A stretch of 39,820 nt of DNA, taken from NCBI GenBank assembly GCA_963933055.1, contig CAWVSY010000033.1:1-39820 (forward strand). The letters are read 5' to 3'. The DNA comes from Oleispira sp963933055. GTDB taxonomy: Bacteria; Pseudomonadota; Gammaproteobacteria; Pseudomonadales; Oceanobacteraceae. The notes beneath the pieces are model-generated. The model ran no database searches. It worked only from the letters and a program-made list of their open reading frames with translations, and had not been told where the DNA came from. The number at the start of each line of letters is the position of its first letter. The stretch's first letter is position 1. Below are positions 25,092 through 33,700 of this stretch, piece by piece. A program made the position numbers and the translations under genes.

Positions 25092-26285
25092 ATGAATAAA
25101 ACTTCAGCACTCTCCCTATTAACCGCAATGGCGGTACTCGTGCCAACAGCACACGCAAACGATCTGAATATCAACGGCTTTTTGAGCGTTGGTGCGAATA
25201 TTTTAGATGATGATAAAGCATCTATCGCTGGCGCTGATAACCAAGGCGGATTTAAGCAAGATACCGTTCTAGGCTTGCAGGTTCAGAAACAAATCAATGA
25301 CACAACTTCAGCAACAGGCCAACTAGTCTCTCGCGGCAGTGACGACTATTCGACCGAAGCTGCCTGGGCTTTTGTTACTTATGCTGCAAATGATGACCTA
25401 GACTTACGCATGGGTCGCTTACGCATTCCCTTCTTCCAATATTCTGACTTTCTCGAAGTTGGCTACGCGTTTAACTGGGTTCGCCCACCAAGTGAAGTCT
25501 ATCGAGTGCCCTTTTCATCATTAGATGGCATCGATTTAACTCAGCGTTTTAGCTCTGGCAACATTGATGGCAGTGTCCAAGTTTACTATGGTCGATTTGA
25601 TGGCGAATTTGATACTGGCGACGATCAATACAATTCAGATTTCCGCAATTTCGCTGGGGTCGCTTTCTCAGCCAATATGGGCAACTTTGGCACACGCCTT
25701 AGCTATCACCAAGCAGAAATCACCATGGAAACGGAAGATACTACAACCGTTCTTGGAGGCGCTGTTGCCGCAGCAACGGCTATTGGCGCAGTTCCTAATG
25801 GTGTAAATGTCGGCGCAGCCACATCAAATCCAAAACTCGCGGGCTTTACTGGCGTTGGTGATTCAAAAGCAACTGAAGATTTCAATTTTTCCGGCCAGAC
25901 CAGTTACTTTTATGAAGCGGCACTGACCTATGACGATGGTACCTACAGTGCCGTTGCCGAATGGACGAAGCTTGATCATGGTTCATCCCTATTTCTAGAC
26001 GATCAAGCCTGGTTAATAGGCGTTGCAATGAGAGCTGGAAATTTCACTCCCCACTTAACCTATACAACAGAGAAAGACAGCTTTGACTCAGGCACAGAAG
26101 GAGACGTTCAAAAGCAGCTCCCCCTTAAGGCAGACCAAAGCAGCATAATAGTTGGTCTACGATATGATTATGATTCATCAACGGCTTTGAAGTTTGAAAT
26201 TCAAAACAATGATGAAAAAACAATAGAAGGCGCTGATGGCGATTCCGCAACTTTATACAGCGTTGCTGTTGACCTAGTCTTTTAA
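25092..26285 (+). CDS. outer-membrane porin, copy 2 of a tandem pair
   Basis: A 397-residue paralogue of the porin at 23450, with a signal peptide ending AHA-N (about residue 22), mature start DLNINGFLSVGAN and the same terminal VDLVF. It is longer mainly through an alanine/valine-rich loop near residues 217-258 (TTTVLGGAVAAATAIGAVPN region). DNA at 25313-25408 and 26190-26245 is identical to copy 1, while flanking coding sequence has drifted. It is followed after a few bases by the second short binding-domain gene. Confidence 0.9.
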   Translation: MNKTSALSLLTAMAVLVPTAHANDLNINGFLSVGANILDDDKASIAGADNQGGFKQDTVLGLQVQKQINDTTSATGQLVSRGSDDYSTEAAWAFVTYAANDDLDLRMGRLRIPFFQYSDFLEVGYAFNWVRPPSEVYRVPFSSLDGIDLTQRFSSGNIDGSVQVYYGRFDGEFDTGDDQYNSDFRNFAGVAFSANMGNFGTRLSYHQAEITMETEDTTTVLGGAVAAATAIGAVPNGVNVGAATSNPKLAGFTGVGDSKATEDFNFSGQTSYFYEAALTYDDGTYSAVAEWTKLDHGSSLFLDDQAWLIGVAMRAGNFTPHLTYTTEKDSFDSGTEGDVQKQLPLKADQSSIIVGLRYDYDSSTALKFEIQNNDEKTIEGADGDSATLYSVAVDLVF

Positions 26286-26296
26286 GGAGTATGCAA

Positions 26297-26719
26297 ATGA
26301 AAAGAACTCAATACGTTTTAATCGCCCTACTGTTATCCGCACTATCCACACTGGCTAGCGCAGAGACAGCGGTCATTGTCTCTGCTAGCAATGGCAATGG
26401 AGCGATGGATAGTACGACTATCAGTAAAATTTTCTTAGGAAAATCTAAAAGCTTTCCTGACGGCTCACAGGCTGTTCCGATCGACCAAGCTGATGGAAAT
26501 CCTTCTCGCGAGGCGTTTAACGATAAGGTTTTAGGAAAGTCTGCCAGCCAACTTAAATCTTATTGGTCTCGCCTAATCTTTACCGGTAAAGGCACACCTC
26601 CTAAGCAGCATGCTAACGATGCAGCAGTGAAAGCAGAAGTTGCAGCCAATCCTAGTATGATTGGCTATATTGATGCATCTGCAGTAGACGGCAGCGTAAA
26701 AGTTGTCGGCAAATTTTAA
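26297..26719 (+). CDS. short PstS-like periplasmic binding-domain protein, copy 2
   Basis: A 140-residue paralogue of the protein at 24599, with a signal peptide (cleavage near ASA-ETA). Conserved stretches are ISKIFLGKSKSFPDG, LKSYWSRLIFTGKGTPP and IGYIDASAVDGSVKVVGKF. The ATG at 26297 is chosen because AGGAG lies 7 nt upstream; the ATG at 26291 is too close to it. It ends the module, and a terminator follows. Confidence 0.85.
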   Translation: MKRTQYVLIALLLSALSTLASAETAVIVSASNGNGAMDSTTISKIFLGKSKSFPDGSQAVPIDQADGNPSREAFNDKVLGKSASQLKSYWSRLIFTGKGTPPKQHANDAAVKAEVAANPSMIGYIDASAVDGSVKVVGKF

Positions 26720-26759
26720 CGTTCACATAAATACCCATAACGGGCATTAGCATGATTTT

Positions 26760-26800
26760 AAAGGCGATGACTTATTATTAAGCATCGCCTTTTTCTTTTG
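26760..26800 (+). terminator. rho-independent terminator of the porin module
   Basis: AAAGGCGATG (26760-26769) pairs with CATCGCCTTT (26783-26792), and the 3' arm continues into a T-rich tract. Confidence 0.88.
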
Positions 26801-26850
26801 CCGCATTTAGCACTACAATACTGACTTTACATTCTAACAAGGCAGATCCT

Positions 26851-27861
26851 GTGGCTCAGCAAGATAGCGCTACCCATCAAAAGAAAAGCTTCGGAATTCT
26901 AATGGTTAACTTAGGAACGCCTGAAGCACCCACACCCAAAGCCGTCAGAGCTTACCTAAAAGAGTTTTTATCCGATGTTCGAGTTGTCGATGCACCAAGG
27001 CTTATCTGGTGGTTTGTACTTAGAATAATTTTATTGATTCGCCCCAAGCCTGTTTCAGAAGCCTACCAAAGCATATGGACAAAAGATGGTTCGCCGTTAT
27101 TGGTTATCTCTAAAAAACAGGCAGCAGCGGTTCAAAATCGATTACAAGAGATCACTGGTAGCGACATTCCTGTTGAGCTTGCCATGACCTATGGTAATCC
27201 TAGTATATTGAGTGCATCGAATGCGCTTCGTAGTAGAGGCGTTGAGCGCATATTAATTCTTCCTATGTATCCGCAATTTTCGTCATCAACTACCGCGGCT
27301 ATTTATGACAAGCTCTCTGACCTGCTAAAACAATGCCCTCACCTTCCTGAAATGCGCTGGATCCGTGATTATCATGACAATGCCGATTATATAAATGCTT
27401 TAGCGAATTCGGTTAAACAGCAATGGGAACAAAATGGACAGGCTGAGAAGCTATTAATGTCATTTCATGGTGTACCAGAACGCTACACCAATAAAGGCGA
27501 TCCTTATGAACGCCATTGCCGAAAAACCGCTGCGCTATTAGCCGAAAATTTGAATCTGTCTGCTGAACAATGGCAGTGCTGCTTTCAATCACGCTTTGGT
27601 CGTGAAGAATGGGTTAAGCCTTATACCGATCATACCCTAAAGCAATGGGGCAAAGAGGGGGTAAAAAGTGTCGACATTATTTGCCCAGCCTTTGCGGCGG
27701 ACTGTTTAGAAACACTGGAAGAAATTCAGGTTGAGAATAAAGAGTATTTCTTAGAAGCTGGTGGCGAACGTTATAACTACATTCCTGCTTTGAATGATAA
27801 CCCTGACCATATCGATATGCTGAGCCAGCTTATTATTAAGCACAGCCAAGGCTGGGATTAA
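26851..27861 (+). CDS. hemH: ferrochelatase
   Basis: Inserts Fe2+ into protoporphyrin IX, the last step of haem synthesis. It has 336 residues and starts with GTG, with AAGG about 8 nt upstream. Conserved features are GILMVNLGTPEAP near the N-terminus, the metal-site histidine in SFHGVPERY (about residue 208), FQSRFGREEWVKPYT, and the acidic CLETLEEI with the second metal-ligand glutamate. The neighbouring minus-strand operon is of the metal-binding HvfA type; whether that is meaningful is unclear. Confidence 0.97.
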   Translation: MAQQDSATHQKKSFGILMVNLGTPEAPTPKAVRAYLKEFLSDVRVVDAPRLIWWFVLRIILLIRPKPVSEAYQSIWTKDGSPLLVISKKQAAAVQNRLQEITGSDIPVELAMTYGNPSILSASNALRSRGVERILILPMYPQFSSSTTAAIYDKLSDLLKQCPHLPEMRWIRDYHDNADYINALANSVKQQWEQNGQAEKLLMSFHGVPERYTNKGDPYERHCRKTAALLAENLNLSAEQWQCCFQSRFGREEWVKPYTDHTLKQWGKEGVKSVDIICPAFAADCLETLEEIQVENKEYFLEAGGERYNYIPALNDNPDHIDMLSQLIIKHSQGWD

Positions 27862-27867
27862 CCTCAT

Positions 27868-27900
27868 AATAAGGCCACGTCAATCGACAGTGGCCTTATT
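27868..27900. terminator. bidirectional terminator between hemH and the hvf operon
   Basis: AATAAGGCCAC (27868-27878) pairs with GTGGCCTTATT (27890-27900), and GTC/GAC can extend the stem inwards. It lies between the convergent hemH and doxX genes. Confidence 0.82.
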
Positions 27901-27914
27901 AACGTACAACGCTC

Positions 27915-28523
27915 TCAAATGTTAACGACCAAGTTCGAAGCCTGCCCTTTTTCTTTTCTAAAATAACGTTCAATCCAATAGTCAATACTGACTACTTTTC
28001 CTGCGCCAGTAAAAAACAGAGAAAGCAGCATGATTAAATACGTCACCCCAAATTCAATGCCATTATTAAGAATAACAAAATTTCCTTTTTCAGTTAGCCA
28101 AGCATAATTTCCGTGCTCTTGCAGAATGCGCTTTGCGGCGCCAACTCGATCAGCAATACCAGGATCTGTTGCACCATCAGCAATGGCTGCCCAGCCATAC
28201 GGCCAATGTACTGAGAAAATAGCGACCAACATAACAATCATCAACGGTATGGTGATATAGCGCGTAGCAAAACCTATTAATAAGAAAACAGCACCAACCA
28301 GCTCGGTTGCCGTCGCTAGAAAAGCCATCACCAGAGGAAAAGGCAAACCTAGACCGTGATCAAACCAAGCTACAATGTTGTCAAAACCGTTAAATTTATT
28401 CATTCCACCCACCCACAGCGGAAAAAATAAATACAACCTTATGGCCAATGGCCCAAGCGCATCAAGTTTTCGAGCACTGTCCAGATAATCGTGCACCTTA
28501 TTCATTATGACTGTTATCGACAT
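27915..28523 (-). CDS. hvfD: DoxX-like membrane protein (HvfD type)
   Basis: A 202-residue inner-membrane protein with about four hydrophobic helices and the DoxX-type opening PLAIRLYLFFPLWVGGMNKF and ATELVGAVFLLIGFATR. The ATG at 28523 follows GAGAGG by 7 nt; a TTG two codons upstream is less likely. DoxX proteins regularly accompany DUF692-DUF2063-HvfA clusters, where they are the D component of unknown, possibly redox-related, function. It is the last gene of this operon, 35 nt after the DUF2063 gene. Confidence 0.88.
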   Translation of the reverse strand: MSITVIMNKVHDYLDSARKLDALGPLAIRLYLFFPLWVGGMNKFNGFDNIVAWFDHGLGLPFPLVMAFLATATELVGAVFLLIGFATRYITIPLMIVMLVAIFSVHWPYGWAAIADGATDPGIADRVGAAKRILQEHGNYAWLTEKGNFVILNNGIEFGVTYLIMLLSLFFTGAGKVVSIDYWIERYFRKEKGQASNLVVNI

Positions 28524-28558
28524 AAGCAAACCTCTCCTATTATTTTATAACTATCCTG

Positions 28559-29311
28559 CTAGCGTTTAGAGCCAAAGATAAGCCCTAAGCTATGCCATTG
28601 TTGTAACGTTTCAATGCCACCTTCGTAGGCAGCTTGACTGCCTTCGAGACCTGATTGTTTTAATAAGGTATTAACCAAATCATTTCCCGTTGAAAGCTGA
28701 TCTTTGAGCAATAAAAACAACTGCAAAGTAAAAGTATTAGACTCAATAAAACCAATACTGTCGTCAACCTTACGATAAACAATCAATGCACTAGGCGTCG
28801 GTTGAGGATTGGCATTTTCAGCGGATATTTTATGCACTGGGTATTGATATACCACACCTTCAGCAACAGGAGACAAAACAGGTATTGCGGATAAAAGATC
28901 CGTATCATCATCAAGCTCTACCGCCAACTCTTGCGGTTCTACATCCACAAATAGCTCTAGCCATTCATAGTGCGCTAACTCATACAGATACTTTGGATCA
29001 CCTGCTTGGGCCTCATATTCGCTTTCTAAATAACTCAAAAATTCTCGAGATATTTCGAGAAAATAAGGTGTTTTATTATGATGGCGTGAAAAAAAATCAC
29101 GGCCAATTTCAGCCCAGCGCGCCTCCCCCATTATCTCGGCTAAAACAGGAAAAGTACCATTGAGAAACCCCATCACATTTTTAAAAAAAAGATCCCGATA
29201 AATAGCCATATGCCGATCATCAACATCTTTTGGGCGATCAATAACCTCTGGATTTTTAATATGATCAGCAAATGAGTGCTGAACGCGCACGAAGCTAGGC
29301 TGTTCTGACAT
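28559..29311 (-). CDS. hvfC: DUF2063 RiPP partner protein (HvfC/BufC type)
   Basis: A 250-residue cytoplasmic protein. Residues about 8-100 form the DUF2063 putative DNA-binding-like domain, with the family pattern AIYRDLFFKNVMGFLNGTFPV and FLSYLE; the C-terminal half (about 115-250) is a second domain with ALIVYRKVDD. Known: such proteins form a complex with the DUF692 enzyme and bring it the precursor peptide. The gene overlaps the 3' end of the DUF692 gene by 17 bp, which argues for equal, coupled synthesis. Confidence 0.92.
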   Translation of the reverse strand: MSEQPSFVRVQHSFADHIKNPEVIDRPKDVDDRHMAIYRDLFFKNVMGFLNGTFPVLAEIMGEARWAEIGRDFFSRHHNKTPYFLEISREFLSYLESEYEAQAGDPKYLYELAHYEWLELFVDVEPQELAVELDDDTDLLSAIPVLSPVAEGVVYQYPVHKISAENANPQPTPSALIVYRKVDDSIGFIESNTFTLQLFLLLKDQLSTGNDLVNTLLKQSGLEGSQAAYEGGIETLQQWHSLGLIFGSKR

Positions 29312-30149
29312 GACCTACCTCTAACCGATGGCTATTTTGCGCTTGTAACAATTTAATCCGGTCAATTTCAGACATTAAATCAGCAACACTTGGAAGATTA
29401 AAATCTCTTTCTAATAAAGTAGGAAGGGTTCCATGCTGCTGGTAGGTATAAGCCAGCAAGTCCCAAACATCCTGTTTTACACTTGCACCGTGCGTATCAA
29501 CCAATAAATCATTGGCTTCTTCATAATGGCCAGCAATATGAAGATATGAGATTTTATCGGTGGGGATTTGATTCAGATAATCTTTCGCATCAAAACCATG
29601 ATTGGTACTGTTGACGAACACATTATTGACATCCAGTAGCAAGCGGCAATCTGATTCATCAATAACGGCCTTTAAAAATTCTATCTCACTCATCTGCTTA
29701 CCCGGCTCAGCGTAAGAAGAAACATTTTCAATAATTAATGGCTGCTCAATAATATCCTGAACAATGCGAATGCGATCTGAAACATGACGAACCGCTTCAG
29801 AAGTAAAAGGGATTGGCATCAAATCATACATGTGGCCTTCACTACTGCAATAACTTAGATGCTCGCTATAAGCCTTAATACCATGTACTTTCATGAAATC
29901 ACGAACCTGCTTAACGAACTCAATATCGAGTTCATCAGGGCTGCCTATAGACAAGGACAACCCGTGGCACATGAAATCAAATCGCTCGGTATAATGGCGA
30001 AACTCCTTACCAAGACGGCCACCAACACCTATCCAGTTTTCAGGCGCAACTTCCATAAAATTAATGTGTTCAGGCGTCACAGACGACAACGGGCCCAAAA
30101 GGGCCCGTCTTAGTCCGAGACCTGCGCCACTAACAGGGTAGCTTGGCAT
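29295..30149 (-). CDS. hvfB: DUF692 multinuclear non-heme iron oxidase (MNIO, HvfB/BufB type)
   Basis: A 284-residue TIM-barrel enzyme of the MNIO family, which includes MbnB. Candidate iron ligands lie in CHGLSLSIG (His62), SEHLSY (Glu96, His97), ENVSSYA (Glu141, Asn142), LDVNN (Asp173), HIAGH (His204, His208), DTHG (Asp218) and ERDF (Glu247). Known: MNIO enzymes oxidise cysteine residues; for Haemophilus HvfA, EGKCG motifs become copper-binding oxazolone/thioamide pairs. Here the precursor with nine EGKCG motifs is immediately upstream (35 nt) and the DUF2063 partner overlaps downstream. Chemistry in this organism is inferred from that match. Confidence 0.95.
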   Translation of the reverse strand: MPSYPVSGAGLGLRRALLGPLSSVTPEHINFMEVAPENWIGVGGRLGKEFRHYTERFDFMCHGLSLSIGSPDELDIEFVKQVRDFMKVHGIKAYSEHLSYCSSEGHMYDLMPIPFTSEAVRHVSDRIRIVQDIIEQPLIIENVSSYAEPGKQMSEIEFLKAVIDESDCRLLLDVNNVFVNSTNHGFDAKDYLNQIPTDKISYLHIAGHYEEANDLLVDTHGASVKQDVWDLLAYTYQQHGTLPTLLERDFNLPSVADLMSEIDRIKLLQAQNSHRLEVGHVRTA

Positions 30150-30184
30150 TTAGATCTCCTATTTAACAATCCGTAATGGTTGGC

Positions 30185-30544
30185 TTAACCGCCACACTTA
30201 CCTTCACCGCACTTACCTTCGCCAGCAGATTTCTTCTTATCACCGCCACACTTACCTTCGCCGCACTTGCCTTCGCCGTCAGCTTTTTTATCTTTATCAC
30301 CACCACACTTGCCTTCGCCGCACTTGCCTTCGCCGCACTTGCCTTCGCCGTCAGCTTTTTTCTCGCCACCGCATTTGCCTTCGCCACACTTACCTTCTGC
30401 TTTAGAAGCGACTTTATAGCCAGTTTTCAACTCTGTCGTTGCAAAAGGATTTTCAGCAGCTTGAGTTGCTGGAATCTGCGCCATTGCCGTTAAAAATGCA
30501 CTACCCAAAAGGGCCGTTAAAGGTTTCATAGTTGATTTGGACAT
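30185..30544 (-). CDS. hvfA: HvfA/bufferin-type precursor peptide with nine EGKCG motifs
   Basis: A 119-residue secreted low-complexity protein. A signal peptide (about 1-29, ending ATQA) is followed by ENPFATTELKTGYKVA, the conserved HvfA leader-like segment, then nine EGKCG motifs starting at residues 50, 55, 67, 72, 77, 91, 96, 109 and 114, in clusters of 2, 3, 2 and 2 joined by Lys/Asp/Ala linkers. All nine cysteines lie in these motifs. GGAAG is 5 nt before the ATG. It is the first gene of the hvfA-B-C-D operon. Inferred role: after modification by the MNIO enzyme and export, periplasmic copper (or other soft metal) binding. The repeat array could change length by slippage. Confidence 0.93.
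   Translation of the reverse strand: MSKSTMKPLTALLGSAFLTAMAQIPATQAAENPFATTELKTGYKVASKAEGKCGEGKCGGEKKADGEGKCGEGKCGEGKCGGDKDKKADGEGKCGEGKCGGDKKKSAGEGKCGEGKCGG
30188..30397 (-). repeat. repeat array encoding EGKCG motifs
   Basis: About 210 bp made of near-identical 15-bp units (GAAGGCAAGTGCGGC type on the minus strand) with short linker codons between clusters. The units differ mostly at third positions, so the array is old enough to have drifted but is still prone to unequal recombination. Confidence 0.85.
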
Positions 30545-30576
30545 ACATACTTCCTTAAATATTCGGTGTCAGTCTT

Positions 30577-30606
30577 ATAGTAAAGCGAATCATTGGCAGC
30601 TAACAA
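30577..30606 (-). promoter_or_regulatory. possible promoter of the hvf operon
   Basis: Minus-strand TTGTTA (30606 to 30601) and TACTAT (30582 to 30577), 18-bp spacing, about 35 bp upstream of hvfA. Each hexamer matches 4 of 6 consensus bases, so this is tentative; a metal- or ECF-sigma-controlled promoter is equally possible. No CueR or CopY-like operator was recognised. Confidence 0.28.
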
Positions 30607-30717
30607 TAAAGCAGCGATGCTCACCTAGTTTTTTATTAGTTCAGCAGAAATCTAAAAAGTTCATTCTTTTTAAACCGTCTCCGGAGCCTGTACACATCTT
30701 TATTACGAAACGTACAT

Positions 30718-33700
30718 CTATAAAGATAGATTCATTTTGATTTCATTCCACTTTTGGCGCAATCGTTTGTTCGATACTGGCTCATTTGTACCTAAGGGTT
30801 GGGCAAAAAGCGACATGCGCAATTCTTGCAAGAGCCAATAAAAATGCATTAAGTCAGGATTGGCATAATAAGGAATACCCAATTGCTTTACCCCAGCCTG
30901 ATGCAGCGACGCCAGCTCTTCGACTTCTGCAATACGAAGTCGATCTCTTTGCAGTTGCCCTTGAAGCTTGTCCAATCGATATAAAATGCCATCCAAGTAT
31001 CGAGGATAGTTTTTCAAATAGTGCCAGGGTGTTTGCACAATAAAATGCTCAGCAAAAAGTTCACCTAGCTGAGCTTTAATATCACTATAAGCAAATGCTC
31101 GGTCAATGGTTGTCTGACCCTTCATTTGTTTAAATATTTTATGCCGCGCGGGTAAAATACGCTTTAACCAGTCTATGATTTCAACAAGGGTTTTGTGCAA
31201 TTCTGAACGACGTTCTAAACATTGATTAAACTCAGCTTCCGTTCTTGGTAGTTCATGATCACTAAGCAAACACAGGTTATAACACGCGTCTAAAACATCA
31301 TTATAAAGTACCTGCTTTGAGGTTAGTCCTTGCGCATAAGGCATTACCGGATCTAACAATCTAAGCTCTTTACGCAAATCTTTATCAAGGCCAGGTAAAG
31401 ACAATCTCAATAAACGAATAATACCCTGTCGAGTTGATAACTCTGCAATGCCTTCATCAGAATGCAGAGTCATATCAACATGGGTTTCTTTATCTATCAA
31501 CATCGGATACATCCGAACTTTCAAACCATGCAGCTCACGTTCAGTAACCTTAGGTAATGAAGAAAAGTCCCATTGCGTTATGTCTAAACGATCAAATTCT
31601 TTATCCGTTAATACCGTTGCCTGCGCTTGGCCAACCCCCTCGTACTCTTCTAAAAGTAGAGAGAGATCTCGCCCCTGACCAATGACCTTATCGCCATCAA
31701 TAACCTGGTAATTCATTTTAAAATGATCATCAAGTTCAATATTACGTAACTCTTCTAATTCAATTTTAATACGAAAGTTATTGTATAAAAATTGCACCAT
31801 TTGTATTAACAAACCGCCATCGTTTTGCGACGCTTTTTTTAAAAACTCATCAACTGTATTAGGAACAGGAACTAACTGCTTACGAATAGGTTTAGGCAGC
31901 CCTTTTAATATCGCAATGCATTTTTCTTTAATAAAACCAGGAACCAACCAATCTGTTTGATCGATTGAAATTTGTCCTAATACCGATGCAGGAACCGTCA
32001 TTGAAACACCATCATCTTTCGCACCAGGCGAAAACGCATAACTTAAAGGAAAGCTAATGCCCTCAAAGTTAAAATAACTTGGATAAAGTGCATCGGTAAC
32101 GCTGTCTTCACTTTGCTTTAATAAATACTCTTTTGTAAGGTATAAAGATTTTTCTTCGGCGGGAGATTTTTTTAACCAAGCCCGTAAACTAATAACAGAA
32201 GCGACATCCGTAGGAATATGTTCATCATAAAAGTGTCCGACTACGGCATCTTCCACAACATAACTGCGCGTCCGTGTTTTCTCTTCCAACTCGGCAAGCT
32301 CAGCAATCAATGCAATATTATATTGATAAAACTTGGCTTTTAAATCGATATCATTCGTTACTAAGCCTTGCTGAATAAAAAGGTTACGAGCTTCAGGAAG
32401 ATTTATGCGACTAAAATCAATCGCTCTTTTAGGATTAATAATTAACCCATATAAACTGGTTTGCTCAAACGCGATGACCTGCCCACGTTTTTTACTCCAG
32501 TGCGGCTCAAAATAACTTTTGCGCAGCAAAGGTTTAGCAAGATCTTCTAACCACTCCGGATCAATTTTAGCGACGGTTCTTGCATACAAGCGAGAAGTCT
32601 CCATCAAGTCGGCCGCAACAATCCACTTAGGACGCTTCTTATACAAGTTAGAAGCTGGAAATATCTGTAATTTACGCTGCCTTGCGCCTAAATATTCTGC
32701 GCCCTCGTCTTTTTGAGCAATGTGACTTAACAGCCCTGCTAATAATGATTTGTGAACATTTTCGTAACTTGCAGGCTCAACATTGAATTTGAAATCCATT
32801 TCACGGCATAAAATAGTCAACTGTTTATGAATGTCTCGCCACTCGCGCATACGCATATAATTAACAAAACGCTTTTGACACCACTTACGTAATTGCGAAT
32901 TGGTTAACTCTTGGCGCTGTTCTTCAAAAGCATCCCAAAGATTTACGAACGATAAAAAATCAGACTCTTCATGAGCCAGCTCTTTATGTTTTTGATCGGA
33001 TGCTTGTTTTTTATCTGCTGGGCGATCACGTGGATCTTGAACACTTAATGCAGAGGCAATAATTAATACTTCTCGCAGTGCATTTTGTTTCTTCGCTTGC
33101 AATAGCATTCGCGAAATACGTGGTTCAACCGGCAAGCGTGACATTTGGCGGCCAAGTTCTGTTAAGGCAAAAACAGACTCTTTACCTTGCGAGGTTACGG
33201 CTTCTAACTCTTGTAATAAATTATAACCATCTTTGATAAATCGAGAGTCTGGTGCATCAACAAATGGAAATTGATCGATATTACCTAACTTAAGAGAAAT
33301 CATTTGCAAGATCACGGCGGCAAGATTGGTTCTCTGAATTTCAGGCTCAGTAAAAGCAGGACGAGATAGGTAGTCTTCTTCAGAAAACAGTCGAATACAA
33401 ATACCATCCGCAACACGGCCGCAACGACCTCGTCGCTGATTTGCACTGGCTTGTGAAATTGCTTCAATGGGCAGTCGTTGAACTTTCGAGCGATAGCTGT
33501 AACGACTAATGCGCGCAACACCAGAATCAATAACATAGCGAATGCCAGGAACCGTTAAAGATGTTTCAGCAACATTGGTCGACAATATGATTCGACGACC
33601 AACCGATTCGGTAAAAATTTTACTCTGTTCAGCGGGCGTCAAGCGCGCATACAAGGGTAGAATTTGGCTATTGCGTAAATCACGATCTGTGACGATGACT

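Noticed and set aside
30188..30397. Short regular repeats resembling a CRISPR array
   Set aside because: Units are 15 bp, contiguous and in frame with a coding sequence, with no spacers.
30176..30493. Plus-strand ORF opposite hvfA
   Set aside because: It is the antisense shadow of the EGKCG repeat codons; it gives a hydrophobic repeat protein with no ribosome-binding site, while the minus-strand frame has a signal peptide and a recognised family pattern.
30640..30717. Terminator after hrpA
   Set aside because: CTCCGGAG is only an 8-bp palindrome with no adequate loop or T-run; not called.
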